Source: Mercenaria mercenaria (Eukaryota > Mollusca > Bivalvia > Venerida > Veneridae). Taken from it: 64,000 nucleotides of DNA. Where the stretch lies: positions 42,116,501 through 42,180,500 of the forward strand of contig NC_069362.1 of assembly GCF_021730395.1 (NCBI RefSeq), written 5' to 3'. The translations under genes and the position numbers were made by a program. Shown piece after piece: positions 11,492 to 24,634 of the stretch (positions are counted from its first letter, which is position 1; every line of letters starts with the position of its first letter). The notes under the pieces are model-generated. The model worked only from the letters and a program-made list of their open reading frames with translations. It had not been told where the DNA came from and did not search any database.

Positions 11492-12184
11492 TAAACAAAA
11501 CACCTTCAAGGATAAACATTTAGGTGTTGCACTTATTTATTAAAGTTATTTTCTAAATACTTGAATATATAAGAAACATTTCAAATATCTTTTTTGATAA
11601 AATTCCTTCCCCAACTGAAAAATTATCTCCCTTTCCCATTAAGCCAAATAAGAAATAAGTAGTTTTTGAAAATCTATATATTTATCCCTTAAATTCACAG
11701 TACCGGTAACTGGACCTCTAGAAATTTCAAAATGTTAAGATAGTCTATTAGAATTTGAAGAAGCACAGATATTATTTCTGTACATCAGTCTTGAAAATTG
11801 CAAAATGTTTCTAGAAGTTATCAACCATCTTTCGGAGAAAAAAGTTTGAACATCACCAAATTAATTTATAGAAAGAAAGAATTGTTTTACATGAAAATTA
11901 AATAGCATATAAAACATTTGTATTATTTTACAAAACCATTGTTAATTTACTCATATATGTACTGAATTTTGGCATTCTTTTTTAAAGGGGGACAACTCTT
12001 TTAAGTATCCGATTCTACCGGACAGAACAGATAAAAATGTATTTGACAGATAGGTTGTTTGTAAAGATGTTGTTTGTTTACTAAAAATTTCTGTGGTTTT
12101 CTGATATACTGCTAAACCGTAAGCAGATCATAATCTGTCGAGTCATTACTACATTTCTACAGTATATATGTGTAACATGTGCAA
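11492..12184. other. AT-rich sequence without recognised features
   Basis: Nothing supportable was found: no exon signals with coding potential, RNA gene or element terminus. Confidence 0.35.
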
Positions 12185-12206
12185 TTACAAAATGCAATGT
12201 ACACCA

Positions 12207-12674
12207 TTTAAAGCAGCATGCCTCCAGATCGTTCGACAACAACAACAAATTTTTTTAGATATCTTGAAATAAATGCTGTATTTCTTAAGAAGGCTTTAAA
12301 ACTTAATTACTGACAAACTTTGTTACGGAAACACATGAGAATTTGCTGTTTTTACTACTTTTTACGATGAAAATCGAAAAGCGTTTGTCACGCTTTTACT
12401 CCAGGTAAACTGTCTCGATTATAAATATCTATAGTTTGAAGCCATTATTCACTACTTCAGCTATAGCGTTATTGGTTACGATGACGGGAAATGTCTTTAT
12501 TGCTGCGGCGGTCCAGGGTTCAATTCCTGGCGCGGTCATATTTTTTTCTTGATTTGGAACTTTTAAAATATTTTAGAAACAAAAATTCATATTCTAATGT
12601 TCATAATATGACCAAACTTCAATTCGAAAGAAAGATTATTTTTTAGCCAAATCTGGAGGCATGCTGCTTTAAAG
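12207..12674. mobile_element. TIR element with an internal tRNA-like segment
   Basis: The ends tttaaagcagcatgcctcca (left) and its perfect inverse (right, ending tgctgctttaaa) enclose 468 bp. At about 12470-12540 there is a tRNA-like segment with an A-box-like ttattggttacgatgacggg and a good B box, gggttcaattcctgg. The element class is uncertain: TTAA or TTTA could be the duplicated target. Confidence 0.65.
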
Positions 12675-12970
12675 TCTGAATTTATTCATTATTCAGCTGT
12701 TATTATTTCCTTTATTATTATTATTATTACTGCATTACAAAGTGTCAATGAAGACATTTAATGATAAATCACATCAATTTATTATAATATGGCATTGGCA
12801 ACTAATACATGTACTTGGGAATAACAATAACAGAGCAACATAATTTTCATTGCTTATTAAACAATAAACAGCATTTATGTCAGTAATAACGTTAATGTCT
12901 TTTACTGGTTAATATTGGTAGACATAATACATATATATTAACTGGGCATTAATTTTAAACTGAAAAGTTT

Positions 12971-13085
12971 ACAAAATGCAATGTACACCATTTAAAGCAG
13001 CATGCCTCCAGATCGTTCAACAACAACAACAACAATTTTTTTTAGATATCTTGAAATAAATGCTATATTTCTTAAGAAGACTTTC
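12971..13085 (+). repeat. Direct duplication of 12185-12300, including unique flank
   Basis: About 115 bp match 12185-12300 almost exactly. The match includes tacaaaatgcaatgtacacc, which lies outside the TIR element's left end. The copy therefore arose by local duplication rather than transposition, and it lacks the rest of the element. Confidence 0.75.
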
Positions 13086-13369
13086 CTAACAGAAATATGC
13101 AGAATAAGTTTGGACATGACTGGACAGTAGTGATGGAACATCAGTTAGAGAAAAAATAATCGGTTGAATGTTATTTATTTTCATACTTGTTTATTCAGAT
13201 ATTTTTGTCTTTAAAGTGACTGTTTTACTTAAAATTCTTATGCTCTTTTGAAAAATAAAGAACTACCGTTATCAGATGTTGTAAAGCTGGTTCCTGGTAA
13301 AAAGAAACTTGTTTAGTAATCACTTATTAGTTGCAGACAGGGAAACCACAATAAATTGTAATCCTGTGT

Positions 13370-16300
13370 CGGGTGGGCTCAGATCAGGGTAGGAATCACT
13401 ACCATTGCTTTGTTACCAGATCAGATAGAAAATATGATATGTCAAATATGCAGTATTTTAAAAGTTTCATAATGGTGAGTCTTTAAGCTTTCACTGCATA
13501 TATGATAAGGTATGGTTCTGCCGAAAAGTATGATCACAGAATGACATTATGTTCCTAAAAAGTAGCATTTTGTAGGCATTTTCATGTTGCACTTGAATTT
13601 TTCTGTTTTTGGAAAGAAATTATTTTAAAATTGAGTGAAGCAACTGATTCAATTTTGCTATTTCCCAATAAAAGAAACATCATAGAATATAAATTTTTTT
13701 ACCGATTTCAAATCCCTCATAAAATGAGGAAGATATTAAGAAATTTGTAAAGGTACACCATCGTTACCAAAAGCTTTATTTTGACCAGTTTGATTGGGCA
13801 GTGTAATTGCTATCAAACATAAGCAAAGGCATTGTATTTTGAGCTGTAAATGAAAATTCAGGTGTCTGCTTATGCAAATATTACACTGGCATCGTTCAAA
13901 CATTGGGTCACTCAAACATCATACAGCTGAAAAATGCTTATTTTTTTGTATAGTCCGTAGACCAAGTTTTCACAAGGAACAATTACTACAGTTTTCAATC
14001 CTGTCCAATTAGATTGTTGTTTTCTATTGCATAGTGATGGAAGTGAAGAGCAGCAGAAATATATTTCAAGTGCATGCAGTAAACTGCCAGTCTTCAGGCT
14101 ATTATTTACAAATAATTCATTTCATAAATCAATAAAATGTTAGTGTTTTCCTCAAATATCTTAATTTTGTACTTGTTATAGCACACATAATCAACACAAG
14201 TTTAACTAGCAAGGAAGTTTTCAGTATTTAAATAAATGAACCAGTGTAATAATTGATACTTAAAAAGTCTACGGACTCTACAGGAAACTTTATTTTGCAG
14301 TTTAAACAATGCGTTTCTTTGCAGGAAATTCTACCAAAATGAGAACTAGACACAAAACTGACATTTCTGTATATGTATTGGATGGCTTGACACATAAAGT
14401 ATGTGCTCTTCACCACTGTACCCATGAGTCATGCAACATCAAGTTGTAATAATGAAATGAATGAACTGGCACACAGAAAAGTGCCATTCAAATATTCCAC
14501 ATGAAAATACAAACACAACCTGCCGTGTCCAACTGTTTAAAAACAGTTTGGTTAATTTTGATTAATCAAACGTAAAATTATAATCACTTCCAAATATTAT
14601 GTATCAACACATCCCGACATGTACAACAGTAGCCCGACGAATTCCCCGGAAACACCACCAGATAAATTCCCTTGCGAAGAATTAATGGCAAGTTAAAGCC
14701 TTTACGCACGCACAACGCTCCTTGCCTATCCAGCCCGAATCCGAAGAAAACCCCTAAGCAAAACTGTTCACATGTCTTCTTCGAAGTTTATATCTTCCAT
14801 GAAAAAGTGATTATGGAGATTTTTATACACCATTTGTTTTAAATCAATATTCATTTTGTGTAAGAACCTAGCTAGATCCTTATTGAAGGAGGCTATCAGT
14901 TTAACCGTGCAATCACTTTGAATATCGCAGATGATAAGACAAAAGTGTTTGTAGTAATTGTGATGATCATCCAATCTGCCTTCTGTTCCCCAAAAAAAAT
15001 TTTTATGTGTCATTGGTTACTTGCATTTGTTTCAGATCTAAACGGCTGCTGTTTGCCATCCAAAAAACATCTTTTCAGTCAACAAGCAATCTATCCATCC
15101 TTATATCCATGTGATCATAAGAATGGTATACCTAATTACTAAGAAGTATTCTTCTTATGTCCTTGACCCAATCCATGTCTAATGATAAAATTGATCAAAG
15201 TGTTGAACAGGTATTCTAATATGCTTGCCTCTGTTAAAACACTCGAGACTTACGCTAGAATGACGTCACGTTTACGTGCGATGATGTCAAAGTTTTTGTT
15301 GCGACAAAGAAAGAGCGCTTCTTTATTCTGTCTAATGTTTGAGATTAAGGGCATATTAGAATCGAAATAATTTATAGCAAAAGAGTGCTTTAACACTATT
15401 TATGCACGATAGGTGGTTATACGTCGGGAGTAATAATTTTACGAGGGCGCAGCCCGAGTGAAATTATTTGAACGACGTATTACCACCCGAGTGTATAAAT
15501 GAATAGGTATTATTAGTCTGTGTAATCAACTAAGATTGATGCACGTTCCGCATAATTATGACGTATTATATTTGAAAGTCGATATATATAGTCGAGGAAA
15601 ATTATTTCGTATTTCTGGCCGGACAAAGCAGATGTGTCTTGGGAACTCCTGTCATCAATTACTCATAAACCTGGACAACCGGTTGTTAGCAAAAAAAATA
15701 CAAATAGGAGAGTTTTATTCTCATTTGGAAACTGAGCATATTGTAAGAGGGAGACATTGACAATTATAATGCTCTGTGAAGCGGATTAAGCGCTTATTTT
15801 GATAAACGTGACATATGTGAAGTTTCTTTTCTTACGTGTATAGTCTGTAGACTTCCACTTGTGCTGTTAGGTGTTACAGTTTTTGCTGTATGTTACCTGT
15901 TACCTGTTAAAGAAAACTAGTTTCTAAGTCAGTTTTTCCAGTCTTTCCAGTTTTTTCCAGTTTTGACGTTAAAACATATGTGAAAATTATATTTTTTTAC
16001 AGTTCACTTACAAAGTTTTGTCTTCGGCTATTGTACTGAAGAAACATGAAAAATTTGGGTACATAAATGAGAAATTGTAAATATATTTGCATATTTCAAT
16101 CATTGTTCAAACTGAACATTGTTTAAATGTTCACAGATTGCCGTTAAGATAGATTAACTTTATCATAATGATTTTGTTCCATTTATGTATAGTCTGTATA
16201 CCAAGTTAGTTTCACATGTATTTGGTTCAAATAACTGTATAAAATACTACAATAGTTTTTTCCTGTGTGTCAGTTGACAGTTTTCTGTTCTATTGTGCAA

Positions 16301-17089
16301 AAAACATCATGGTACCCCGGTTATTGCTGCATTTGATAATTTTTGTACACCCATATAGACAACGTTAATGAAACATAAAACACTTTGTAAACCTTTCCCA
16401 AGGCTGTTTAATATTTTAGTACTAGAAGGCACCTTTTTATAAAATATGAGCATTATCCATGCTAAAATTGCATTTCAGTTGAATTTAATTGATATTACTC
16501 ACTGCAGTATGTGAATATAATAACTGTATGATATATGTAGAGTCCGTAGACTTTTGAATGTTCAAATAACAGCTTCTATTATGAGTATACAGTACTCTTT
16601 GACAGGAAAAGGTTGTGTGTATTTTGTTCCATGAATCAAAATACATGTGTCTTTGTATGTTTCTTCATGTCAGCTATGTTATGCAACTTGTAGATGTATT
16701 TGCAAGATTCTGTTCAGTTTCATAGAAACAAGAGAACAACTTCCACCTGTCAATCTTTTCACATTAGTCAATATTTGTCAACAAGATGTGTTTTATTAGT
16801 TTTGTATTATCATGTTCCAAACTTTTGAGCAGTTTACAGTTCTTAGACAATACAATTTTCTTCGTTATCAATTTGTTTTTGTTAATGATGTATAGTCCGT
16901 AGACTCTTATACCTAGGTCTAATGAAAATGGGCACAATTCTTCATACATCATGGTATCGTAACGCCGTTTGGAGGAAAAGTCGCCGAAAGTCCATACAAT
17001 TAAAACCAGTAAAAATTTTAACAATACATTAGACTTTATTTTTTGACACAAGTGCAACATGCTGTCCTACCCTGATCTGAGCCCACCCG
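13370..17089. mobile_element. 3.7-kb non-coding element with 25-bp perfect TIRs
   Basis: The left end at 13370-13394 (cgggtgggctcagatcaggg and five more bases) is repeated inverted at 17065-17089. Flanks share GTGT-like bases, so the target duplication is ambiguous. The interior has no convincing transposase. It carries six AGTC-YGTA-GACT-type palindromes; the four on the right (15838, 16187, 16537, 16890) are spaced 349-353 bp, within diverged units of about 350 bp. The others are at 13948 and, inverted, at 14266. The size and TIRs suggest a non-autonomous DNA transposon of unknown superfamily. Confidence 0.65.
15410..15492. repeat. Foldback segment inside the 3.7-kb element
   Basis: ggtggttatacgtcg on the left pairs with cgacgtattaccacc on the right, and ataattttac pairs with gtgaaattat. 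The centre reads cgagggcgcagcccgag. It may be an independent small foldback insertion. Confidence 0.5.
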
Positions 17090-18429
17090 GTGTATATTGT
17101 ATCATAGACTCATAGCTGTCATTTGTGACAGCTGACTGCTATACCTGTACCTGTAACATATCTAGCATACAACAATTAAGTACAAATATTTCAGTCTTTC
17201 TCTAGCTGACAAAAACAGTGATTGTAGAAAATCATTAAATGAGTGCAGTCATTTTTTGGTAATATTAATATTACAAATGAATGTTTATCATAGAGGTAAA
17301 AACAATAAAACACCATGACTATACATAATAGCAAGACCATTGGAATCATATTGGCAAAGCATCACTCTCAAAATCCAAGATCTCTTAATATACAGTGATA
17401 CAGTGTCCAGAAAACACCTGGAGTACCTACAACAAAAAAAGTGTATTAGAATAATGTTAGTTGTAGGCTCTCTTCATGTGTCACTTTCCTACAAAATAAC
17501 AAAAAAATGTTAGTTAGCTCTGGAGGCAAGGGTTGCAAAGCCTTTCAGTCTTCAAGCAAAATCAGTGTTTAAAGAAAAATGGGGGATTTAAACAAATTAA
17601 ATGCATGTTACAGTATTACATCATTAAACTTTGTTTTTAATTACTTGAATTTAATGCCTGAAGACTGCCATAGCCACAAAAGTTTAAAATGATTAACTTC
17701 TTCGAGCTTTGAAATCATTTTTCCCCGACTTTTCCCTGACTTTCCAGGATTTTCATTTTTCACTGACCAAATTTTAAAATTCCCTGACAATTCCCTGACC
17801 TTGAAAAAGAAACCAATTTCCCTGACTTTTCAAGACTGCTGGCAACCCTGCTGAAGCTATTTTTCCTTGCTATTAACTATCTTTTTCCACTTCAGTCTTT
17901 TAATATACCAGTTTTTTTTTCACCAAAATATTTGGCGTAATTCTGCCCCATTCACCCCCAAAATAGTATGGTTTTTTCCCCTTGTCGATGCGTAAAATTC
18001 CCCTCCGAAAATAAAAAAAATCGCCAATGGTGAATCAATGAAATCATAATTCACTAGTTTATTTTGTTAATTTTTATAAAGAAAACAGGTTACCGTGGTA
18101 TCTCGTGTTTTGTTTATACTGACACCGGTATTATACGAGTACAAGCTTTGGGACAACCTGGGCAATATGGACAATTCAATTTGCCGCCCCTGAAGACTTC
18201 CCTTGATAAATCAGTATCATCGAAGTGCTTTATTATTTCGCACAACACGAATTCTCACTCTGTTCAAATGTTAAAATAAATGACTCGCATTCTATTTATC
18301 TGGCCGCATAGTGTTGAGTTTTCCATCTTCTGGTCAGTCAGGGTTTGATTTTATGCTTTGGGAAGGGACTAGTCCAACTAATCTGACGCATACACTTTTT
18401 TTTTACAGTTTGTTTTATATTGTGACAGG
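17090..18429. other. Repeat-derived sequence without genes
   Basis: Two dispersed repeat fragments are evident. One is a block of ttccctgac motifs at about 17720-17850, ending agactgctggcaaccctg. The other is a tttccc-rich block at about 17890-18010, related in style to 20850-21210. The remainder is AT-rich and unassigned. Confidence 0.4.
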
Positions 18430-18886
18430 CAGGGCTCCAGATAAGATGCGTATTAGCATAAATTACGTATAGAAATAATGCAAATACGCATGTCTAATAA
18501 TTTCTAAGCGTATAAAAACGTATATGAAATTACAGAAACACACACAATGCTTTTTACTAGCGTAAAAACAAAATCTGAATCGTCTGGATGCGTTACGTAA
18601 CATAGCCGATCAGCATTAATTCTCCCACATTGAATGAACGTATACACGCATCGTATGATCTCTATAAACCTAGGTTACTCTATACACTCAATGCGTACAT
18701 TAACTAATATTGATGGTACGGTAGTGTATTTGAAAGCGGTGTCGATTTAAATTATCAACTTCCGGTGTGAAGTTAACAAAAACAAAATGTCTCTTTCGAA
18801 GACTGCTAATTTCTAAAGGTGAAAAAACGCTTTAGTCTTTCTTTCAACCTACAAAAAATGATCAAAAAAACATCATAAAAGGTATA

Positions 18887-19060
18887 TTGGCTAATCTTTT
18901 GGATACCGTAGTGAGTAGAAAGCCGAAGCATGTTTCAATTTCGGAGAAAACGCATGCGGTTTGGAAAGAATTATATCCTTGGAATGTTATTGATTCTGGC
19001 AATCCTATACAAACTAAATTAAAATGTGCATTATGCATAAAGTGTAAAATGAACAAGAGC
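18887..19060 (+). pseudogene. Possible transposase N-terminal remnant within the hAT-like element
   Basis: About 55 codons read LLDTVVSRKPKHVSISEKTH, then VWKELYPW and CALCIKCK. A CxxCxxC-like end after a compact charged segment resembles the zinc-finger start of hAT transposases. The frame is cut by the pearl-like insertion at 19052. The family call is a guess from location and composition. Confidence 0.3.
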
Positions 19061-19380
19061 TGTCCGTAAGACAGCCAAGCTCGACTATTCGAAATATTGT
19101 CCCAGAAGCAGGAAAATATTACCCAAAAAGGTTAAATATCAAAAGAGTTTTAAGTTCAAAAGGGGGCATAATTTGACCAAAATGCATATCAGTTATGGGA
19201 CTTGCTGCCATCAACTAGTTTTATAACCCCGAAGGCACATGTGAAGTTTCAATTCAATATCTGCATTAGTTTTGGAGATAGAAACTCGCATGTAAAACTT
19301 TAACCAGAATTTTGAAATTCCAAAAGGGAGCATAATTTGCCCAAAATACATGCCAGAGTTATGGGACTTGACCCAGTGAG
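19052..19380 (+). repeat. Right-truncated pearl/Helitron-like element, family C type
   Basis: It starts gaacaagagctgtccgtaag and then ctcgactattcg, like 4608, followed by two units with gggcataatttgaccaaaat and gttatgggacttg. No terminal hairpin follows, so the right end was lost or never copied. Confidence 0.6.
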
Positions 19381-19563
19381 GTTGGTAATTGATCTAGAAA
19401 AAGAAAAAATAAGTTTCAAATCTATATGCCTTTTTTGTGTTTTTTTTCTCATTTATGTTTTTTCAGCGTTAAAATTACTCCTAGTCAATTTCAGATTTTA
19501 CCATTTTACTAATTCACAAGAATTATGATGAGTAAGGCCAAAAAAAAATTATCTGGAGCCCTG

Positions 19564-21240
19564 GACAGGTCAAATGTAACGGTAGCTGCAAATGTCAGAA
19601 ATAAAAAAGCAGCCACTCAGCGACAGTAAGCCAGTGACAGGGAAAGAATTTTTGTCCATGGGACAATGGCCCATCATACACAATTTATTATGTGACATTT
19701 AAAAATTTCATGTGACATTCAGAAATTTCTATTGGACATTTGCGACTTGTGTGCTAGGAATTGGCACTGTAGTATGTATATATTTCAGATTAAAGAAGCT
19801 CTTAATTAAATACAAGTATTGCAACTAAAACTGTAACAGCTTAACAGCTTTAATGTCAATAATATTCAAAGCAGTTTACATTTGATACTGGGTAATTTGG
19901 AGTTTGTTTACTCTACTTTCCTGGTAGAACTGAACAGTACTCCTTTATACCACTGATAATAAATGTAAGTCTTCCGAAGAATGCTCTAATCATACCCTGT
20001 ATAACATTCTTAAAAGAATTTTACAGCAATGTACCTGTATGTGATAAAAGTAAAATTTGCCAACATTTAATACTTTGGAAGAAGAAGAAGAAGCAGACCA
20101 AGTGTACTGTTACTTCTATGAACAATTATTTAAAAGCACAGAGAACTTCACGTGTAACAGTAGACATCCACTCAGTATTAGACTAGGTATTACACTAAGA
20201 GCACAAACTGCTTGTTTACTTATTATAAAAACTTCAACAGAAATAAATATATTTAAAAACAGGGTGTTGTTATTTTCATCGCAAGTGAATTTCTCATTAT
20301 TGTTGATATCCTTTTTGTAAAACTTAAAGGTAACTTTTTTTGCCCTTTTACTAGCAACAATTTCCTCTTTCTTGGGGACAAATATTGAAAACTGACATAA
20401 AATCAAAGTCTAGAATAAAATACTATGTTAACACATGTTTTTAAACACTGAAAGCACTTTGAATCCCCACACTGGTTACATTCCTTTACATAACATTTGC
20501 ACTATTAAATAGTTTCATTCTTTTGCATTCAATACAGTTTAGCTATGTGACACAGGGCTCATCAGCACTTAAAACTTACGTGACATTTTTTATTTTTATG
20601 TGACTATGGCTCATGTCTCATGGGTTTCCCAGTCACTGGTAAGCTTGTCCAGGAAGGGCCCTAATGTCTGTTGTAAATTTTGGTAGGTCAGTTTTTCTGG
20701 GGATTGAATGCTCAACATTTCCTGGTCAAAAATGGATATCTTTTCCTCCACATTTGAAAAACTTATTTGGTTATATAACAGTTGTCTTGCCATCTGGTAT
20801 TACTGTGATACATTGCGGTAGATGTCATGTCACATGCTCTTATGGGCCAGGCCTTTTTTTATGCTGATTTTAGGGCCGAAATTCGGCCCCATTCCCCAAT
20901 CTAAAAAGTATACTTTTTTCCCCACCTTGGCCAAAAATTCCCCATGCAAAAAAAAATGAAATTAGTTTTGATTTTCAGTCCTGATTTTAACAACTTTTCA
21001 GCAAATATATTCCTCCAAACAATGATTTCGCAACGTAAATTTCCCCTCCAAAAGGGACCTGGTACCCTTCCCCAAATTTACAAAAAAAGGGCTGTGGGCC
21101 CTGAATTTATCACTAAACTTGAAACTTGTTTATTTCAACACCAACAAAAAATCCCCTTTTCTTAGTTTTATGTCATTTTTTCCCCCTCCAAAGGGCACCG
21201 ACCCCCTTCACCTATGTGAAAAAAAACACTGTAATATTCT
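19564..21240. other. Repeat-derived, no gene recognised
   Basis: Short direct repeats of atgtgacattt occur at 19690-19740 and near 20580. A block at 20850-21210 rich in ttcccc and ggccc motifs resembles 17890-18010. Small open frames at 20057-20406 show no domain. Confidence 0.35.
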
Positions 21241-21616
21241 TTGTGGTTTGACGCGCCAATTGTCTATATCCCCGTGAGGGGTTTGACATCAATGGAAGAT
21301 CTATGGAACGTAGACGTAGAAGATAGACAGATAGATAGATGTGGCAGTCATTTTGGAAAGTGTAACAACACTATATAACAAAATTTCCTTACTTCTACCA
21401 GATACAAGAAATCGCTAAATTTGACAAATCAAAATAGAATGATGCTGGGAAACCATAACAGGTCAGGTGCTTCGTGAGGTCAGCAAGAATTCGAAACATT
21501 TCAATAAACAGCGGTATAAATTATTGTTTAAATGATAAGTATGAAATTCTATATCCGATAGATAACATTTATAAGTAACATCATTCCAAGAAAGTCATAA
21601 AAAACATCAAGTTTAC

Positions 21617-21672
21617 CTCTCAAAATAGAGTTGCTAGAAACACAGGAAGTGAAATTTGAGCATGCGCATTAA
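21617..21672 (-). promoter_or_regulatory. Candidate minus-strand promoter and 5' UTR exon
   Basis: On the minus strand a GCGCATGC (NRF1-like) and a cacttcctgtg (ETS-like) are followed within 50 bp by a donor-like gagagGTAAAC. It could be the first exon of iRhom, 15 kb upstream of its first coding exon seen. The gene link is inference only. Confidence 0.25.
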
Positions 21673-22257
21673 AAAAGTTTTTTCCTAATAGCCGTACCGT
21701 TCCCGTACCGGATTATGCCTAAAGTGCGAAAAGGATTCCTTTTAGCATAAGTAATTATACGAAAAGGAGTTTTGTATGCGAAAAGGAGTTAAATTTCTCT
21801 CATTATTGAATATAATGCTTTTTTCCAAGCAATATGAGTAATGTAATGGAGAGGTACTTCCTAAAAACAACCTAAATTCCCAAGCATATGTGTTTGTAGC
21901 CTGGGCTACAGGTTACAGTTTTTCTCACTATTGAGGACATTTTTTTACTTATGTAATCATAAAACGTTTTTGGATATGGGGTTACAAGGGTTACACCAGG
22001 CAACAGGAGGTTACAGAATGTCACAATACGTATGAAAACTTAGCAGAATGCTTTTTGATACAGGGTTACAAGGGTCACACCTGGCAACAGATGGTTATGG
22101 CTGGTCACAAATAAATATGAAAACTCAATTTCAGTTGATTATTTTTAGATACAGGGTTACAAGGGTTACACCAGGCAACAGCAGGTTACGACAGGTCACA
22201 AATAAATATGAAAACTCAATTTCAGCTGATTTTTTCTAGATACAGGGTTACAAGGGT

Positions 22258-22756
22258 CATCTCAGTGTTGTTATATTTTCTGGTCCTTCGGGATCATTGA
22301 TTTCAACTCATTTAGATTTGAAGATTGAATACTGCTTAAGCCGGTGCTAGGGGGCGTGAGCAGTGTTGCATATTCCATTACTGCTCATGAACAGACTCAA
22401 TAAAACCGAGTCTGCAATTTTCGCTGTTTGCTTTGTTCTCGGTGCTTCCGAGGGATCTACTTTCCAGATTTTATTTACTTCACAACAGCGGGTGTTAAGT
22501 GCTGTGTGGCGGCCGTAAAAAGTCGCCCCGACTTCATCTCAGTGTTGTTATATTTTCTGGTCCTTCGGGATCATTGATTTCAACTCATTTAGATTTGAAG
22601 ATTGAATACTGCTTAAGCCGGTGCTAGGGAGCGTGAGCAGTGTTGCATATTCCATTACTGCTCATGAACAGACTCAATAAAACCGAGTCTGCAATTTTCG
22701 CTGTTTGCTTTGTTCTCGGTGCTTCCGAGGGATCTACTTTCCAGATTTTATTTACA
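22258..22756 (+). repeat. Dispersed repeat present as a 277-bp tandem pair inside the 91-bp array
   Basis: catctcagtgttgttatatt starts at 22258 and again at 22535, with near identity; the second copy is cut at about 22756 where the array resumes. It includes aataaaaccgagtctgcaat. The element class is unknown. It may be the end region of a larger element, but nothing proves that. Confidence 0.6.
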
Positions 22757-23115
22757 CCATGCAACAGAACGTTACAGCAGGTTACAAACATATATGAACA
22801 CTCAATTTCAGCTGAATGTTTTAGAATACATGGTTACAAGGGTTACACCAGGCAACAGAAGGTTACGACAGGTCACAAATAAATATGAAAACTCAATTTC
22901 AGCTGAATGTTTTTGGATACAGGGTTACAAGTGTTACACCAGGCAACAGCAGGTTACGACAGGTCACAAATAATTATGAAAACTTAATTTCAGCTGAATG
23001 TTTTTGGATACATGGTTACAAGGGTCACACCAGGCAACAGAAGGTTACAGCAGGTCACAAACAAATATGAACACTCAATTTCAGCTGAATGTTTTTGGAT
23101 ACATGGTTACAAGGG

Positions 23116-23162
23116 TATTTTTTTCGTTGGGTTTAACGTCGCACCGACACATTTTAGGTCAT
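23116..23162 (-). mobile_element. SINE end fragment in the array
   Basis: The gttgggtttaacgtcgcacc and gacacattttaggtcat segment equals the minus-strand 3' end of the SINE at 23541-23812. It replaces part of one 91-bp unit. Confidence 0.6.
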
Positions 23163-23540
23163 GTTTTAGAATACATGGTTACAAGGGTTACACCAGGCAA
23201 CAGAAGGTTACGGCAGGTCACAAATAAATATGAAAACTCAATTTCAGCTGAATGTTTTTGGATACAGGGTTACAAGTGTTACACCAGGCAACAGAAGGTT
23301 ACGGTAGGTCACAAATAAATATGAAAACTCAATTTCAGCTGAATGTTTTTGGATACAGGGTTACAAGTGTTACACCAGGCAACAGCAGGTTACGACAGGT
23401 CACAAATAATTATGAAAACTTAATTTCAGCTGAATGTTTTTGGATACATGGTTACAAGGGTCACACCAGGCAACAGAAGGTTACAGCAGGTCACAAACAA
23501 ATATGAACACTCGATTTCAGCTGAATGTTTTTGGATACAT

Positions 23541-23812
23541 GGTTACAAGGGTTTTATTTTTGGTTGGGTTTAACGTCGCACCGACACATTTTAGGTCATA
23601 TGGCGACTTTCCAGCTTTGATGGTGGAGGAAGACCCCAGGTGCCCCTCCGTGCATTATTTCGTCACGAGCGGGCACCTGGGTAGAACCACCGACCTTCCG
23701 TAAGCCAGCTGGATGGCTTCCTCACATGAAGAATTCAACGCCCCGAGTGAGGCTCGAACCCACATCGATGAGGGGCAAGTGATTTGAAATCAGCGACCTT
23801 AACCACTCGGCC
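23541..23812 (-). mobile_element. Full-length tRNA-derived SINE, minus strand
   Basis: On the minus strand it begins with an A box (gccgagtggttaaggtcgct) and a B box (gggttcgagcctcac), and ends in the gttgggtttaacgtcgcacc region. The array sequence ttacaaggg lies on both sides, a 9-bp target duplication or array coincidence. It is the better-preserved relative of 6312-6553. Confidence 0.75.
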
Positions 23813-24634
23813 CCCTTTACAAGGGTTACACCAGGCAACAGAAGGTTACGGCAGGTCACAAATAAATATGAAAACGCAATTTCAGCTGAATGTTTTTGGA
23901 TACATGGTTACAATTTAAGGGTTACACCAGGCAAGAAAAGGTTACAGCAGGTCACAAATAAATATGAAAACTCAATTTCAGCTGAATGTTTTTGGATACA
24001 TGGTTACAAGGGTTACACCAGGCAATAGCAGGTTACGGCAGGTCACAAATAAACATGAAAACTCAATTTCAGCTGAATATTTTTGGATACATGGTTACAA
24101 GGGTTACACCAGGCAACAGCAGGTTACAGCAGGTCACAAATAAATATGAAAACTAAATTTCAGCAGAATGTTTTTGGAAACGGGGTTACAAGGGTTACAT
24201 CAGGCAACAGGAGGTTACAGCAGGTCACAATGATAATGAAAACTCAATTTCAGCTGTATGTTTTTGGATACAGGGTTACAAGGGTTACACCAGGCAACAG
24301 CAGGTCACAAATAAATATGAAAACTTAATTTCAGCAGAATGTTTTTTGATATGGGGTTACAAGGGTAACACCAGGCAACAGGAGGTTACAGAACGTCACA
24401 ATACTTAGGAAAACTCAGCAGAATGCTTTTTGATACAGGGTTACAAGGGTCACACCAGGCAACAGATGGTTATGGCAGGTCACAAATAAATATGAAAACT
24501 GAATTTCAGCTGAATTTTTTTTAGATACAGTGTTACAAGGGTTACACCAGGCAACAACAGGTTACGGCAGGTCGCAAATAAATATGAAAACTCAATTTCA
24601 GCTGAATGTTTTTGGATACATGGTTACAAGGGTT

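Larger units (their letters stand above)
18430..19563. mobile_element. hAT-like non-autonomous element with 15-bp TIRs
   Basis: The ends cagggctccagataa (18430-18444) and its inverse (19549-19563) begin with CAGGG, as hAT termini do. GACAGG flanks both ends directly, part of a possible 8-bp duplication. The interior is 1.1 kb, carries a short protein-like frame and has a truncated pearl-like element inside it. Confidence 0.6.
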
